Origin: Limnomonas spitsbergensis
Taxonomy: Eukaryota; Chlorophyta; Chlorophyceae; Chlamydomonadales
NCBI GenBank assembly: GCA_037349105.1
Contig: JAYJMM010000106.1
Coordinates: 2,170,001-2,234,000, forward strand
Length of the DNA stretch: 64,000 bases
Direction: 5' to 3'
Positions 1-11,400 of this stretch are shown piece by piece; the first letter of the stretch is position 1; each line of letters starts with the position of its first letter. The notes under the pieces were generated by a model, which was not told the origin of the DNA, made no database searches, and saw only the letters and a list, made by a program, of their open reading frames with translations. Made by a program: the position numbers and the translations under genes.

Positions 1-459
1 TATGCCTATAGGAAGGTTTGCCGTGGATGGGATCGAAAACGTTTGCCAATGACCTGGAGAGTCCAAGGTGTGCACGTGCCTGTCATGGAAAGGAAATTAT
101 TCTGCCATGCTCCCCTGCCCCCTAGAGCGACTTTGATATTGTCGATGTGCATGCACAGTGCAGTAAATTGCGCTCCCGGAGCAGAGCATTGGTTATTAGA
201 CTCCCCACTTCATTGAAAGCCAGGAGGGATGGGGGTAAGTCCATGCGGCACATTCAGAGGGGGGGGGGTGCATGGGTTGGGGAACGCCTGGCGCTGCAAG
301 CACTGCTGATTTGGTGTCCAACAATAGGCTGCTTCGTGTTTTTCTGTTCTGTTCCACATTGGACTAGGGGAGGCTGCATGTGTTGCATCATTTGTATCAT
401 CTATTAGCTGGCTCAGCCCACTAATTCTTATGTTGCTTGCTCAGAATTTTCATGCTCCG
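1..459. other. No gene recognised at left edge
   Basis: I see no splice-bounded or conserved reading frame here. A short open frame at 147-407 has no recognisable motif and is interrupted by low-complexity G runs. The sequence is of mixed composition, unlike the repeat-rich DNA that follows. Confidence 0.5.
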
Positions 460-720
460 GGACTCAGTCATTTTTGGCCGGGCCCGGGCAGTGTTGCGAT
501 ATTGACCAGGCCCGGTCGTTTTTGACCGGGCCCGGTCATTTAAAGCGATTGTGACCAGGCCCGGTCATTTAAAGCGATTGTGACCGGGCCCGGTCGTTTT
601 TGACCGGCCAAGTCGTTTTTGACCAAAAATGACCGGGCCCGGCCAAAATAACTCCGGGCCCGGTCATTGTTGCGATATTGGCCGGGCGCGGTCATTATTG
701 GCCGTGCCCGGGCAATTTCG
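460..720. repeat. Array of GGGCCCGGTC palindromes
   Basis: About ten copies of a GGGCCCGGTC / GACCGGGCCC palindrome are spaced by short A/T-rich linkers such as GTTTTTGACC and ATTTAAAGCGATTGTGACC. Because the core is self-complementary, single strands could fold into many alternative hairpins. It is visible directly in the sequence; no function is known. Confidence 0.8.
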
Positions 721-744
721 ACTGATTTTACAGGGCCTAGTCAA

Positions 745-1165
745 AAATGAACAGTCCCGGCCCAATACCGGCCCAATACCGGCCCAATACCGGCCCAATA
801 CCGGCCCAATACCGGCCCTACCGCCCCTTACCGGCCCTACCGCCCTTACCGGCCCCTACCGGTCTACCGGCCCAATACCGGCCTACCGGCCCTTACCGGG
901 CACATACCGGCCCTTACCGGCCCTACCGGCCAAAGACGCCCCTTACCGGCCCTTACCGGGCCCATACCGGCCCTTACGAGCCAAATACCAGGCCTTACCG
1001 GCCCTTCCCGGTCCTTACCGGCCCTACCGGCCCTACCGGCCCCTACCGGGCACACACCGCCCCCCCTACCGGCCCTTACCGGCCCCTACCGGCCCTTACC
1101 CCCCTACCGGGTGGTACAGCCCATACCGGGCGTTACAGGCCCTCACTTGGCACATACAGGCCCTG
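745..1165. repeat. CCGGCCC(A/T)A(T)A minisatellite, 10-11 bp
   Basis: Dozens of tandem copies of CCGGCCCAATA drift into CCGGCCCTTA and CCGGCCCCTA variants. Reading frames through it give only Pro/Tyr/Arg/Thr/Gly tandem peptides on either strand, so I treat those as repeat artefacts rather than proteins. Confidence 0.9.
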
Positions 1166-1707
1166 GCGTAAGAGCCGCGCATACCATGCATGATTCCCCA
1201 TTGAGCCTTGTCCATATAGACGTTTTATCGATCACCGAACAATGGCCATACAGAGAGTTGACTGATCATGAAATTAGAGATTTCCAACACCTCCCGGTAT
1301 ACGGACCAGTATATGACATTGGTGTGGATTGCTGGTCTTAAACCACCGATCATCGCAAGAGCCCATTGATTTCGGGACCTTCATTTTGTAATAAGCGACT
1401 ACTTTTAATCCCTGTGGGAATTGAGATTATTGTTGGTCGTCGAGCATTTCTATATTCGAGAAGACAACACGTGTAAGGTAAGTTCTATTTGTCTATGGGT
1501 CATCAGGCCCCTGCGAGACCATCGCGCTCAGGTGCATATCTCCCTATTTTAACCTGGGTTGTTGCAACAAAGCCCCACTGATGCACTACATGGCGCGATA
1601 TATATTTCGCGCGCGACTGGTTAAGTCGGGCAGGCTCGCCCTAGCGACTCACGCCATATCTATTAGCTCTGTTAGGGCCAGCATTAGAAGATCTTTGTAC
1701 CGGCACC

Positions 1708-3456
1708 ATGCCTCCAGCTGCCCTGTATACCAGTCCCCCCCCGGTCTTGTGCAGGCTCCCTGCCTCCTCTCCATGCAAGAGCAATATACCCCATTACATG
1801 TCCCATGTGCAGATGGCTAACCAACAGCAGCATGCCCCGAGCCTGGTCCCACCTGCAGCTGGTGCCCTGCCAAATCCTGCCATTGCTCAAGAGCCCTTGG
1901 CAACAGCCCCCCATAGGCAGGGAGGACCTTCGGGGGCGGCCCGCCAGGCACAGGGGGATCTGCCCCCTGCCAACCCCTCTGCCCAGGTTCAGCCCAGCGC
2001 AGCAAAGTCTGCTGGCATCCACCGCCCCCTGCACCAGGCCCCTCCATCAGCCCTCCCTGGGGTACAGGCCCTGCCCAGGCCCAACCCAGCGTCTGCCTCT
2101 CACGGGCTGCCCACCCAAAACTGGACGATCGCTCCCCCCTCACAAGACAACTTCAGGCAAACAGTGGGCAATCTCGAACTGGTGTGGGATCAAATTCTCA
2201 ACCAGGTAAAGTCTCGAGGGAAAGGACAGGGTCCTCATGTGATGGGGGGATGGAATATGTTCTTAACGACAGGCAGTATATTGGAATAGCCTAATGCGTC
2301 CTTCACCTGTGTCCAGCTTTGAAACTCCTGCTGAACCAATTGTCCGGTCTCTCCTTTAGTTTGGGCAGTACGCAATTGACAAATGACATTTGCCTTGGTG
2401 TTTACCACTGGCAAATGTTATTTGTCCATTGCATACTGCCCAAACCAAGGTACATACCGGACACTTAGTTCAGCGGGTGCTTCAAAGCGGACACAGATGA
2501 AGGACACATTAGGCTAATGCCTTGTAATAGGTTGTCCAGCGCGTTAACATACCGACAGGCTGTACATCACGTGTCCAGCTTGGAAACTCCTGCTCAACCA
2601 ATTGTCCGATTGCCCTTGCTTGGGCAGTATTCTGATGTGGGGGGCCAGCGTATGCCGTCTCCCAGTAAAAAATATTGCTTCTTATTATATATCCTTTCCT
2701 TCTTGCAGAACCAGGCTCTGCTTGATGAGAACGGTGCCCTGGCCAGCCAGCTGGTGGAGGCTGGCGCTCTTACAGCGTCTTTGCATGATCAGCTGAAGAG
2801 ATCAGAAGAAGCGGCTACTGGCCATAAAGCCCGGATTGCAATGCAGGTTGCGCAACTGCGAACCTTTACGGATAACTACCTGGAACAGATGTCTGAATTG
2901 ACGGATCTTCAAGAACGGTACAAGCAACTTGAAAGGGCTATGCAGATTCAGGGGGAGGAGATGCGGCAGCAAACTGCAGCCGTCGTGGCTGAGTGGAAAG
3001 CTAAGGCAGACGGGGCTGAGAAGGTAACATACCCAACCATCATGTGCATCAACCCCCTCCCCCCCAACGGTTCTTGAATGATAGGTTCCAGACATGAATG
3101 AAAGATAGGTGTGTGGGCGGATGATGGGGGGTGATTCAATGTATGATGAGCACAAGGGGGCACGATGTGAACCAACCCTACATGAATTGTTGGGGAAATG
3201 GTTACAAGAAATTTTCATCCCCCAATCTTTGCAGGCAGCTAAGGACCAGTGCGAAGGGTTCTTGTCCTGGGCAAAGGACATGACAGCCTGGGCCAGAAAC
3301 ATACCTGCCCACCCGCCCCCAGCCATGATTCCACTTCCGGCCTTCATGGCCGCTTTCGGCAGTGATGTGGGGGGCACGTCCCCAGGCAGCCCTTCCCATG
3401 GCAGACAGGAAGGCCATGTGTACAGCAGCACAGAAGCCGCAGCAGGGGGGGTGTAG
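1708..3456 (+). CDS. Three-exon gene, Pro/Ala-rich and coiled-coil protein, function unknown
   Basis: Exons 1708-2205, 2709-3023 and 3235-3456 join in phase 0 at GT-AG sites (donors GTAAAG and GTAACA; acceptors CTTGCAG and TTTGCAG) to give 344 residues. The start has a good context (CACCATGCC). Residues 1-166 are Pro/Ala/Gln-rich and low in complexity. Residues 167-271 are rich in Glu, Gln, Leu and Ala with heptad-like spacing (for example LQERYKQLERAMQIQGEEM), so they probably form a long coiled coil. The C-terminal 73 residues contain AKDQCEGFLSWAKDMTAWAR and a Pro-rich tail. I do not recognise the family; a structural or scaffold protein, or a mobile-element Gag-like protein, are both possible. 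Exon 2 is the strongest part. A foldback element sits in intron 1. Confidence 0.5.
2289..2514. mobile_element. 226-bp foldback/MITE-like element in intron 1
   Basis: Two arms of about 104 bp are inverted repeats of each other (left 2289-2394, right about 2411-2514) with a short centre, so nearly the whole element folds on itself. The ends read GCCTAATG and CATTAGGC. The bases outside (AATA on the left, TAAT on the right) fit a TA or 3-bp target duplication but are too short to prove it. A third, partial copy of an arm lies at about 2567-2635. There is no transposase, so it would be non-autonomous. Confidence 0.75.
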
Positions 3457-4465
3457 ACTATGAGACGGCCAGGGGGAAGCCTTCCTAGTAACCATGGTAA
3501 CCAGGCAGCCTAGTAAGCTTTACCATGGGCTACCACGTGCCTAGTAAGCTATACCATGGTCGCTTTTCCCCTACCATGATACAAGGCGAGCTATCATGGT
3601 ACCGCGACCTTGGCATTGAACTTGGTATGCATCACCGGATCACGACTTTGCAGCTAACTTAGAAGTCTACATCCCTTATTGCCCAATATGTACTCGTCAC
3701 CACACGGTTGTCGTTGATATATTACCTAGGTTGTGCTTTACGACGCCTGCAGGGGTCATCGGCATGCAACCTTGCTCGTCCCTCTGATTTACCTCCCACC
3801 GCGCATGTGCAATGTCGTCAACTTGTGATTGACCCTACCTCTTGCTTCGAGGACCACATACACCTATTCTAACTCTGCGACCAGGTGACCAACAGTCAAT
3901 TTCGCACCGCTGGAAAATCAAATAAGTAAAGTAGGCTTTCGAATGATTGTTTGACACCATGTAAACAACGAGCTTGATACTATGCTCGTCATGGCTAGAA
4001 GTTGAGAGAGCGGGAGTGTGACGACAGAGATAGGTGGTCGCGTATGCGCACATACGCGTATTTTTATTAATATGATAGTGCGCAATGCCATTAATTGCCA
4101 TTCCTGGGTGGCCGACCTTCTTGTTTGTTCTCTGGATGGAGTTCACACAATTCGCACCCCGATATAGACATGAAATTCCATGTCTATATCCCAATACCAG
4201 GCCGTACCCTGGTACCCTGTTTGCTACATCGGCGATGCCACATCTTTGCTTGTTTCATTTAAATAAAGTAAACAAGCCGTTGCCCGTTGCATCACGTCAC
4301 ACCGGTACCCAATTGTTTACTTCTTGATCATGTGATAGTCGATGTTTCTCGTCGGACGAGGCAGCGTGGCTCAGGATATACCGATTCACGAGTACCGGTA
4401 AAGCAATTCCGAGTCGGAAGTACCGGTGGCCATCGATATCCCCCCAGACAGCTGCTTGGATATCC
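3457..4465. other. No supported gene; small local repeats
   Basis: The stretch begins with a short cluster of CCATGG-containing direct repeats (GTAAGCTTTACCATGG and GTAAGCTATACCATGG, 3480-3600). The remainder is of mixed composition, without conserved frames or good splice-bounded open frames. Confidence 0.5.
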
Positions 4466-5209
4466 ATGTCGTATGCATGTGCTCAGCATGGGCATGGCGC
4501 CATGGCCCCAGTGTGGATTGGCAGGCTTGCCCGTGGCTCAAAGGGCACCATCACCCTCCTAGACGTCTACCTCGCATATGCAGTGGCAGCCTCGGCTATG
4601 ACCACTCTTCCCCGGAGCAAGGAGGGTGACTCCGTCATGCTGGCCAGCCAAGGCCGACCCATCATCACACCAGGGGCTCACGCACGTAGCATGGGCTTCT
4701 CCCCCCTTACCAAAGAGGCCCATGCTTCGATCGTCACACGCTGCAGTTTAATGATCATTCCCCCGGCAAAAGCACACCCTCGCCCCACTTATCACAGCAA
4801 CGCCACATTCGCCCATGTGGCGGCTGGGTCCTCCAAACGCCCCCTGTCCTCCATGCCCTCTGCCCCCCCAGGCCCCCCCAGCCCCTACGTAGGGGGGCAG
4901 CAGCCAGGCCCCTAACCCCCTGCCCGCCCCCCCTCCCCATCCCTGGGGGGGCAGTTTCCCCTGGAAGGGGGGGCTGCACCAGCCAGCTTTACAGCCCCAG
5001 CCACCGCCTCCCCCGGGGCACTGCCGGGGGTGCCCCTGGAGGGGGATGTACCTTCCAACCAGGCAGGCTCAGCCTTGGCTGCTCCCTCCTCCTCTTCGGT
5101 GGATGCCGAGTTCTCCCGCTTCGCCACTCATCTGATGTTGTACTGCCAGGAAATTGCACCTGCGGGAGTTTTCTTTTCTCTTGATGCCCCCAGGGGGGAT
5201 GTCCCATAA
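4466..5209 (+). pseudogene. Unrecognised coding segment with in-frame stop
   Basis: A frame with gene-like composition runs 4466-4915 (contains WIGRLARGSKGTITLLDVYL) and ends at a TAA inside a C-rich run. The same frame resumes at about 4955, after a possible acceptor GGGGGGCAG, and runs to a TAA at 5207-5209; this part is Ala/Ser/Pro-rich and includes AEFSRFATHLMLYCQEIAPA. Either a short intron removes the stop or the gene is broken. I recognise no domain. It may belong with the 5556-6091 segment or with the coiled-coil gene upstream, but splice phases do not settle this. Confidence 0.3.
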
Positions 5210-5555
5210 CGTATCATATTCCTATGGAGTTACAGCCAGAACACACACGTCGCAGTGTGTTATGAGCCGCTCTCACACCTGGCGCATTATGTTGATGGGT
5301 TAGCCACTCGTCGCGGATGGAGCCTTGGGTAAGTCTTGGGGGGCAATGAGGTCTTTGTGGTGACCATCACCAATGCTGTGAGGGAAACATGGGCAGTTAA
5401 ATTGGTGATACTGATTGAAACAGGAAGTTGTGTTAAGAGCTCTTATGCCATGCCCCCAGGCTAAGACATATTTATAATAGTCTATAATAGAATTTGACCC
5501 TATTGTCTTTCTGCGTAACATTCCTAACAACCCAATCTCATTACTGCCCCCCCAG

Positions 5556-6091
5556 ATGCAACTTTGCAACAGTGCCTGACAGCATACCACCAGGCCCTGC
5601 AGGGCCTTCCAGGTTATGATGCCCCCCCCCCCCAGATACAGCGGGTGGAAGTGAATGAAGCCTGGGGGGACGACACCCCCAGAAACGCCCCCAGCTGCTG
5701 GCGCAGCCTCCTGGCAGCCCACTTCATGGCCGTATATGGTGCAGCAGGGTTCCGGTTGGCAGACATCAGCCAGCCTCTGGACGAGCGGAAGCTTATGCTG
5801 GGGATCTCCTACCTGGCTATGGGAGCGCATGGAAAATACTCGCGGAATCTTCTGCAAATGGCCCAGGACCTGGCTGATGGGGTGCAGCTTGCAGGGGGCG
5901 TCCTTTCCTCCGCCATGAGCCCCCCTACCTCTCTGGACACCGTCTGTGCAATGGGGGATGTGTGGAACACTGGGCTGCGCCTGCTAACCCTGCCTCTGCA
6001 AGACCTCGTGGCCCGGACAAGGCCACCCAGAAATGGTGACAAAATCTGCCCAGAAGTGTGTCACTTCTGGCCTTTTATCGATTCTTCATAA
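5556..6091 (+). CDS. Unrecognised terminal exon-like open frame
   Basis: After a strong acceptor (TTACTGCCCCCCCAG, exon from 5556) an open frame of about 178 codons runs to TAA at 6089-6091. It has globular-protein composition, with segments such as LQQCLTAYHQALQGLPGY, FMAVYGAAGFRLADISQPLD and ISYLAMGAHGKYSRNLLQMA. It looks largely alpha-helical. I do not recognise the family. A short hairpin (CAGAAGTG..CACTTCTG, about 6050-6070) overlaps its last codons. It could be the 3' exon of an expressed gene or a capsid-like piece of a retroelement; no reverse transcriptase or integrase is visible nearby. Confidence 0.4.
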
Positions 6092-6892
6092 ATATAATGC
6101 ATCCTTCAAATCCTCATGGTTGCCCCAAAAGGACCGGCCGTGTAAGCGTCTTTTGTCGGATCGGGAGGGAAATAAACTTATGGCTTAGAGGGGGAAGGAG
6201 AGATACATGATGCCAAAAGGAGAAGGAAAATACCCCAACCCCCAAAAGGAAGTCTTGCGATTCCCCAGCCCGTGTATATCCTAGCCCTCAACCAAGCAAA
6301 GAGTGCAGCCACTAGTTTGTCCGTGACTTGTCTTGCTGCAGCAGCAGAGCGTCGATGTTGAAGATGCGCAAAGCCTCTCCAGCAATCTGAGCGCAACCTG
6401 CTGAAAGACCTGCATACGGGTGGGTCAAGGGCGTCTATTTATATGGGTGTGAACTACAACAATCACTGGTGACTACATGAGGTCACTGGGTGACCTCATT
6501 AACTCAGGAATGATTATTTTACTGCGCACCAATACACCTTTTGGGGTGCTGCCACACGGCCACCACTGGGCCGATTGGGACCAAACCTTAACCGGCCGAT
6601 TGGTCCAAGCATCAGGGCTTGCTGCGCCAGCCCCTCACGGCCGTGGACTGCAATGTAGCTGAAGCGCGCTTCTAAAAACACTGGCAATCATATTGCTTCC
6701 TCCCCTCCTGCTCCCTCCCATTCGGTATATTGCGTCCTCCCCTTCTGCTCCCTCCCATTTGACATACTGCTTCCTTTCATCCCCAAGTGCTCCCCTCACC
6801 AGGCAGTGATGACAGCTCGCACGCATCATGTCACATGACTACATGAGTTCACACCCAAAAGGCAGTGGTTGACGTTGTGAAGTCATACTGCT

Positions 6893-7290
6893 TCATGCTG
6901 CCTCCCTTCCTGCTACCCCCTTTCTGCTTCCTCCCTTTCTGCTTCCTCCCTTCCTGCTTCCTCCCTTCCTGCTTCCTCCCTTCCTGCTTCCTCCCTTCCT
7001 GCTTCCTACCTTCCTGCTTCCTACCTTTCTGCTTCCTTCCTTCCTGCTTCCTCCCTTCCTGCTTCCTACCTGCCTCTTCCTTCCTACCTTCCTCATGCTT
7101 CCTCCCTGCCTCCTGCTTCCTCCCTGCCTCCTGCTTCCTCCCATCCTGCTTCCTCCCTTCTTGCTTCCTCCCTTCTTGCTTCCTCCCTTCTTGCTTGCTC
7201 CCTTCTTGCTTCCTCCCTTCTTGCTTCCGCCCATTCGGCACTGCCTCCTCCCTTCCTGCTTCCTCCCATTCGGAATATTGCTTCCTTTCC
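6893..7290. repeat. 15-bp polypyrimidine minisatellite
   Basis: About 25 copies of CTTCCTCCCTTCCTG-type units form a strand-biased pyrimidine tract of nearly 400 bp. It generates long Lys/Gly/Ser/Arg frames on the minus strand and Phe/Leu/Pro/Cys frames on the plus strand; these are shadows. Mirror-type polypyrimidine tracts can form triplex DNA (established knowledge); whether this one does is unknown. Confidence 0.9.
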
Positions 7291-7419
7291 CAAAGAAGTG
7301 CCCCCCTCACCGGGTAATGCTGACAGCTCGCAGGCATTCAGCCACATGGCGTCCATTGCGTCATCGCCGGCCACTGGCTCCTGATGGCGGTCTGTGGCCA
7401 GTGCAGCAACCTTGGGAGG

Positions 7420-8290
7420 GTTGAGCAGGGAGGGTAGAGCAGGGAGGGCAGGCAAGAAAATGAGAGACATTAAGCTTAATCGGGAAGGGAGGGTGGGGAG
7501 AAACGGGAGTGTTGAGCAGGGACGGCAGGTAAGACTGGGCGGTCAAAAATCTTGACAGGGAAGGGAGGGTAGAGAGGACTGGGGGGGTAGAGCAGGGAGT
7601 GTAGGCAAGATAGGGAGGGGCAAACACCTTAGTAGGGCTGAAGAGGTCATAGGGGCCCTGGGGGGCAGGACTCGTATATCTAGACAGGGACTCACTGGTA
7701 GCGGAGAGTAGAGGAAGCGTAGAGGGAGTTCCGAGCGCGGAGTTGAGGGTAGACGAGTAGTCGGAGGGTTGACTGAGGGGGGACTAGGTGCTAACGAAGG
7801 TAGACTGCTCGAGACTAGAGATTTGATAGTGGGACAGTCAGGTATTGAGTCTAATGGATTGATCTCGTCAGAGACTTCCCGATAACTAGCAGAGCTCGCT
7901 TATAAGGGAGGTGCAGGGTTTAACCTGTGAGGGTTCTGGTCTGGGCTTGCCAGGCGACCCTGCAGCTTCCGTATCGGTGTGTAAGCGCCGATAACGTAAT
8001 AAGCTAGGTTGCGTTAGCGCTGGTAATTCTGGGGCACTGGTTGGATGACCATTACAAGGGCAGCAGGGGGGGGGTACAAATAGTGGGGAGAACAAGAGCC
8101 TCAATCTGGCAGGGAGGGCAGAGCAGAGAGGGCATGCAATACTGGGAGGGGCAACGACCTTAATAGGGTAGGTAGGGTGGGGAGGACAGGGAGGGTACAG
8201 CAGGCATGACAGAGAGGGACAACAACTTTGATAGGGCAGGGAGGGCGGAGTACAGCAGGGAGGGCAGGCCGGGCAGGAAATCTTCTAACA
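7420..8290. repeat. Purine-rich AGGGAGGG/GGGCAGG degenerate repeats
   Basis: Two clusters (about 7420-7640 and 8100-8290) contain repeated blocks like AGCAGGGAGGGCAGGCAAGA on a roughly 50-bp period, separated by unrelated sequence. No coding potential is supported. Confidence 0.6.
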
Positions 8291-8441
8291 CCCGAATCCC
8301 CATGACATCCATGCATCAACCACAATCCGTCCTGAATTCAATGTGTGTTCTGTGTGTGTTCGTGTGTCTGCAGGTTCCCGAAACCCAAAACCCTACACAC
8401 GTAGTTCAACGGGTGCAGGGTACGAGGTTTATGGAACCTGC

Positions 8442-8489
8442 TTAACCCTTCAGTCTGAGCCACCGTGCGTTGTCAGAAGCCACTGTCAC
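8442..8489 (-). CDS. Nudix gene exon 5, tentative terminal exon
   Basis: In phase with exon 4, after GTGGAG| the frame reads VTVASDNARWLRLKG and stops (TAA at 8444-8442). ASDNARWLRL resembles the SDxARW motif near the C-terminus of many Nudix proteins. The acceptor is weak and the protein would be short after this motif, so the real ending could differ. Confidence 0.4.
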   Translation of the reverse strand: MTVASDNARWLRLKG

Positions 8490-11400
8490 CTCCACAGAGA
8501 GTAAGAAAGAAAACTAGGTCCTGCATGGACGTGCGGGTTAAGGAAACAGTGCGGCCTGGGCCGAGGCCGCCTCACGTCCGCCACCACAATCAACTCCACA
8601 GAAAAAGAAAGAATCTAGGCCCCGCAGGGAGGTGAGTGTTAAGGAAACAGTGCGGCATGGGCCGAGGCCGCCTCACGTCAGCCACCACAATCAACTCCAC
8701 AGAAAAAGAAAGAAACTAGGCCCCGCAGGGAGGTGAGTGTTAAGGAAACAGTGCGACATGGGCCGAGGCCACCTCACGTCAGCAACCATGGTCGCCTCTG
8801 CAAAGAAGGAAATAAAACTATGCCCCGCAGGGCCCCCGCAGGGACATGAGGGTTAAGGAAACAGTGCGGCATGGGCCGAGGCCACCTCACGTCAGCCACC
8901 ATGGTCGCGTCCACAGAGTAAGAAAGAAGTTTAAGGAAAATTTGTTGCGCGGGCCGAGGCCGCCTCATGTCAGCCACCATGGCCGCGTCCACAGAGTAAG
9001 AAAGAAAACTAGGCCCCGCAGGGACATGAGGGTTAAGGAGACAGTGCGGCATGGGCCGAGGCTGCCTCATGTCAGCCACCACAGTCACTTCCACACATGT
9101 ATGGTTTGAGGGACTCCACAACCCTAAACCCAAAGCTACGGTACATCGTCAGCGCCCACGCCCAACTCCACGATGCAGTAGTGTCACTTGATCTGCCCGT
9201 CCTTTTGGCAGCTTGGGCGGTGAGGGTTCAGGGAACGGTCTTAGTCCCTTCACCCCGAACCCCATAAAACCTAAGACAGCGTTCACGTCCACGATGTAGT
9301 TGGTTTTGAGGGATTGAGTAGCAGTAGCACCACTTGCTCCGCCTATCCTCTTGGCAGAAATAGGGATGAGGGTTAAGGGAATGTCCTTTGCCCTTGACCT
9401 TTAGCGCCACATAACCCACAACAGCGTTCACCGCAAATATGCAGCACGGTAGTGCCACTTGATCCGACTGTCATTTTGGCAGCTTGGGAGTTAGTTGAGG
9501 GTTCAGGGTACTTCCTAGGCCCTTTACCCTTTATCCCTCAAAACCCACTAAGCGTTCACCTGAACGATGCAGTAATGCCACTTAATCCACACCCTCTTGG
9601 TAGCTTGGGGGTTCAGGGAATGATTGAAGCCCTTTGCCCTTAATCCCAAAACCCCACTACAGCGTTCACCTCAACGCTTCAGTCGTGCCACTTAATCTGC
9701 CCGACCTCGTGGCAGTGATAGGGATGAGGGTTCAAGAAACGTTCCTAAGGCCCTGAACCCTTAACCCCACAACTCCCACTAGTTCACCTGCAGGATGCAG
9801 TGTTGCCTCTTGATCCGCCCCTTCTTGGCAGCTTGGGGGGTGAGGGTGCTTCCCAGGCCCTGAAACCTCAAACCCCACATACCCCACAACAGAGTTCAGT
9901 TACACGATACAGTCGTGCCACTGGATCCGCCCGTCCTCCTCGCAGGTTGGGCGTTGAGGGTTCAGGGAATTCCTAGGCCCTAAAACCCGAACCCCTAAAA
10001 CCCTCTACAGCTTTCACCTCGGCAATCCAGTAGTGCCACTTGATTTGATCACTCTTGGAAGCCTGGAGGTTGAGGGATCAAGTAACTATTCTAGGCCCTT
10101 CACCTTAACCCCTCAAAACCCACTACAGCGCACACCTCCACGATGCAGTAGTGCCACTTGATGCGTCCGTCCTCTTGCTGGTTTTCCCGATGGATCGAAT
10201 CGGCCGCAGCAAAAGCCGTAGGACGGGACAGGTTTGAGCTCCAGAACTAAAAAAGGAAGCAGCAGCAACAGCAGCAGCAACAACATTTTCAACAAAAAGG
10301 GCGACAGAGGGCGTCTTGCATGGCCTGCAATTCATTTGCATGCAGACAAAAGAAGAGAAAGGCAGGCAGACGGGCTGGACTGAACATCCGCCTGCACGTG
10401 TTACGAAGATTGATACAAAGCTACAATTAGACGCCTGCTGGAAATAAAATCTGCTTGCACCTTTCACCCAGATTACTATTAAGCTAATATTAGCCACCGT
10501 ATTTCCCCTCCTAAACGCTAAACCATAAATCCTAAATCATTGACCACCGTATTTCCTCTCTTAAACCCTAAACCATTGGCCACATTTGGTACCCACATTT
10601 GGTACAGGAGTGTGCCCGTCTCCTTAACCCTCACCCACCAACCACTTAACCCACCTGCTGCTAGGGTGTGTCTGGTGAGCTCCTCAACCGCTCCCCCGCT
10701 CCCTTTTGGCGTACGGCCTGTTAATGCATTAATTCTGATACCCATCTCCTTAACCCTCACACCCCAAAGCACCACCCCCACCCCTGCTGAGGTGCGCCTG
10801 GTGAGCTTCCCAACTGCTTCCCCGCTCCCCTCAGATGTCCTGCCCATCATTCTAGTTAACCCTGCTCGTCTCCTTATCCCTCAACCCTCAACCACCAATT
10901 CGACCTGCAGCTGGGGTGTACCTGCTGAGCTGCCAACCACTTTCCGCTCCCTGTACTGCCCGGTGGACTGCTTGAAGACCATCTGCTTGCACCCAGATTC
11001 ATAAAAACTACCATTCAATGATACACCATCACGACCTGTCCCACCCCCTCCATACCAAAGCGTGAGGCCGCCCTGGGCCCCAAATTTAATTCTTGGTGGA
11101 GGACCGAGGCGGGCCTCGGGTGCCCAGAGGGCCCCTGAGCTAGGCCGATCTAGAGACGACCCTGGGCCGAAGCAGTCTTCCTGAATACGCAGAATGTGTT
11201 TTTATTATGATAAGAAACTATTCTTTCAAATCTAGCCCGGTCTAAGAAGGTCAATTCCCGACCCGGGCACCATTACATTGGCCACCGTGTTTTTCTCCAG
11301 TTAACCTAGAACCGCAACCCTTAACCCTCAATAACCAACCTCACCTGCAGCTGGGGTGCGCCTGGTGAGCTGTCAACCGCTCCCCCGGGTGCACTGCCTG

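Larger units (their letters stand above)
6092..8441. other. Intergenic region rich in low-complexity DNA
   Basis: No gene is supported. The stretch 6178-6300 is a reversed relative of 21490-21640 (shared CTAGCCCTC, CCCCAGCCCG and T/C-rich blocks), so a dispersed repeat is present. The rest is polypyrimidine and polypurine tandem sequence, listed separately. Confidence 0.55.

Noticed and set aside
747..1193. Pro/Tyr-rich wall-type protein
   Set aside because: The repeat drifts between 10 and 11 bp, changing frame repeatedly; no signal peptide or splice support.
6849..7337. Lys/Gly/Arg-rich minus-strand protein
   Set aside because: Translation of a 15-bp polypyrimidine repeat.
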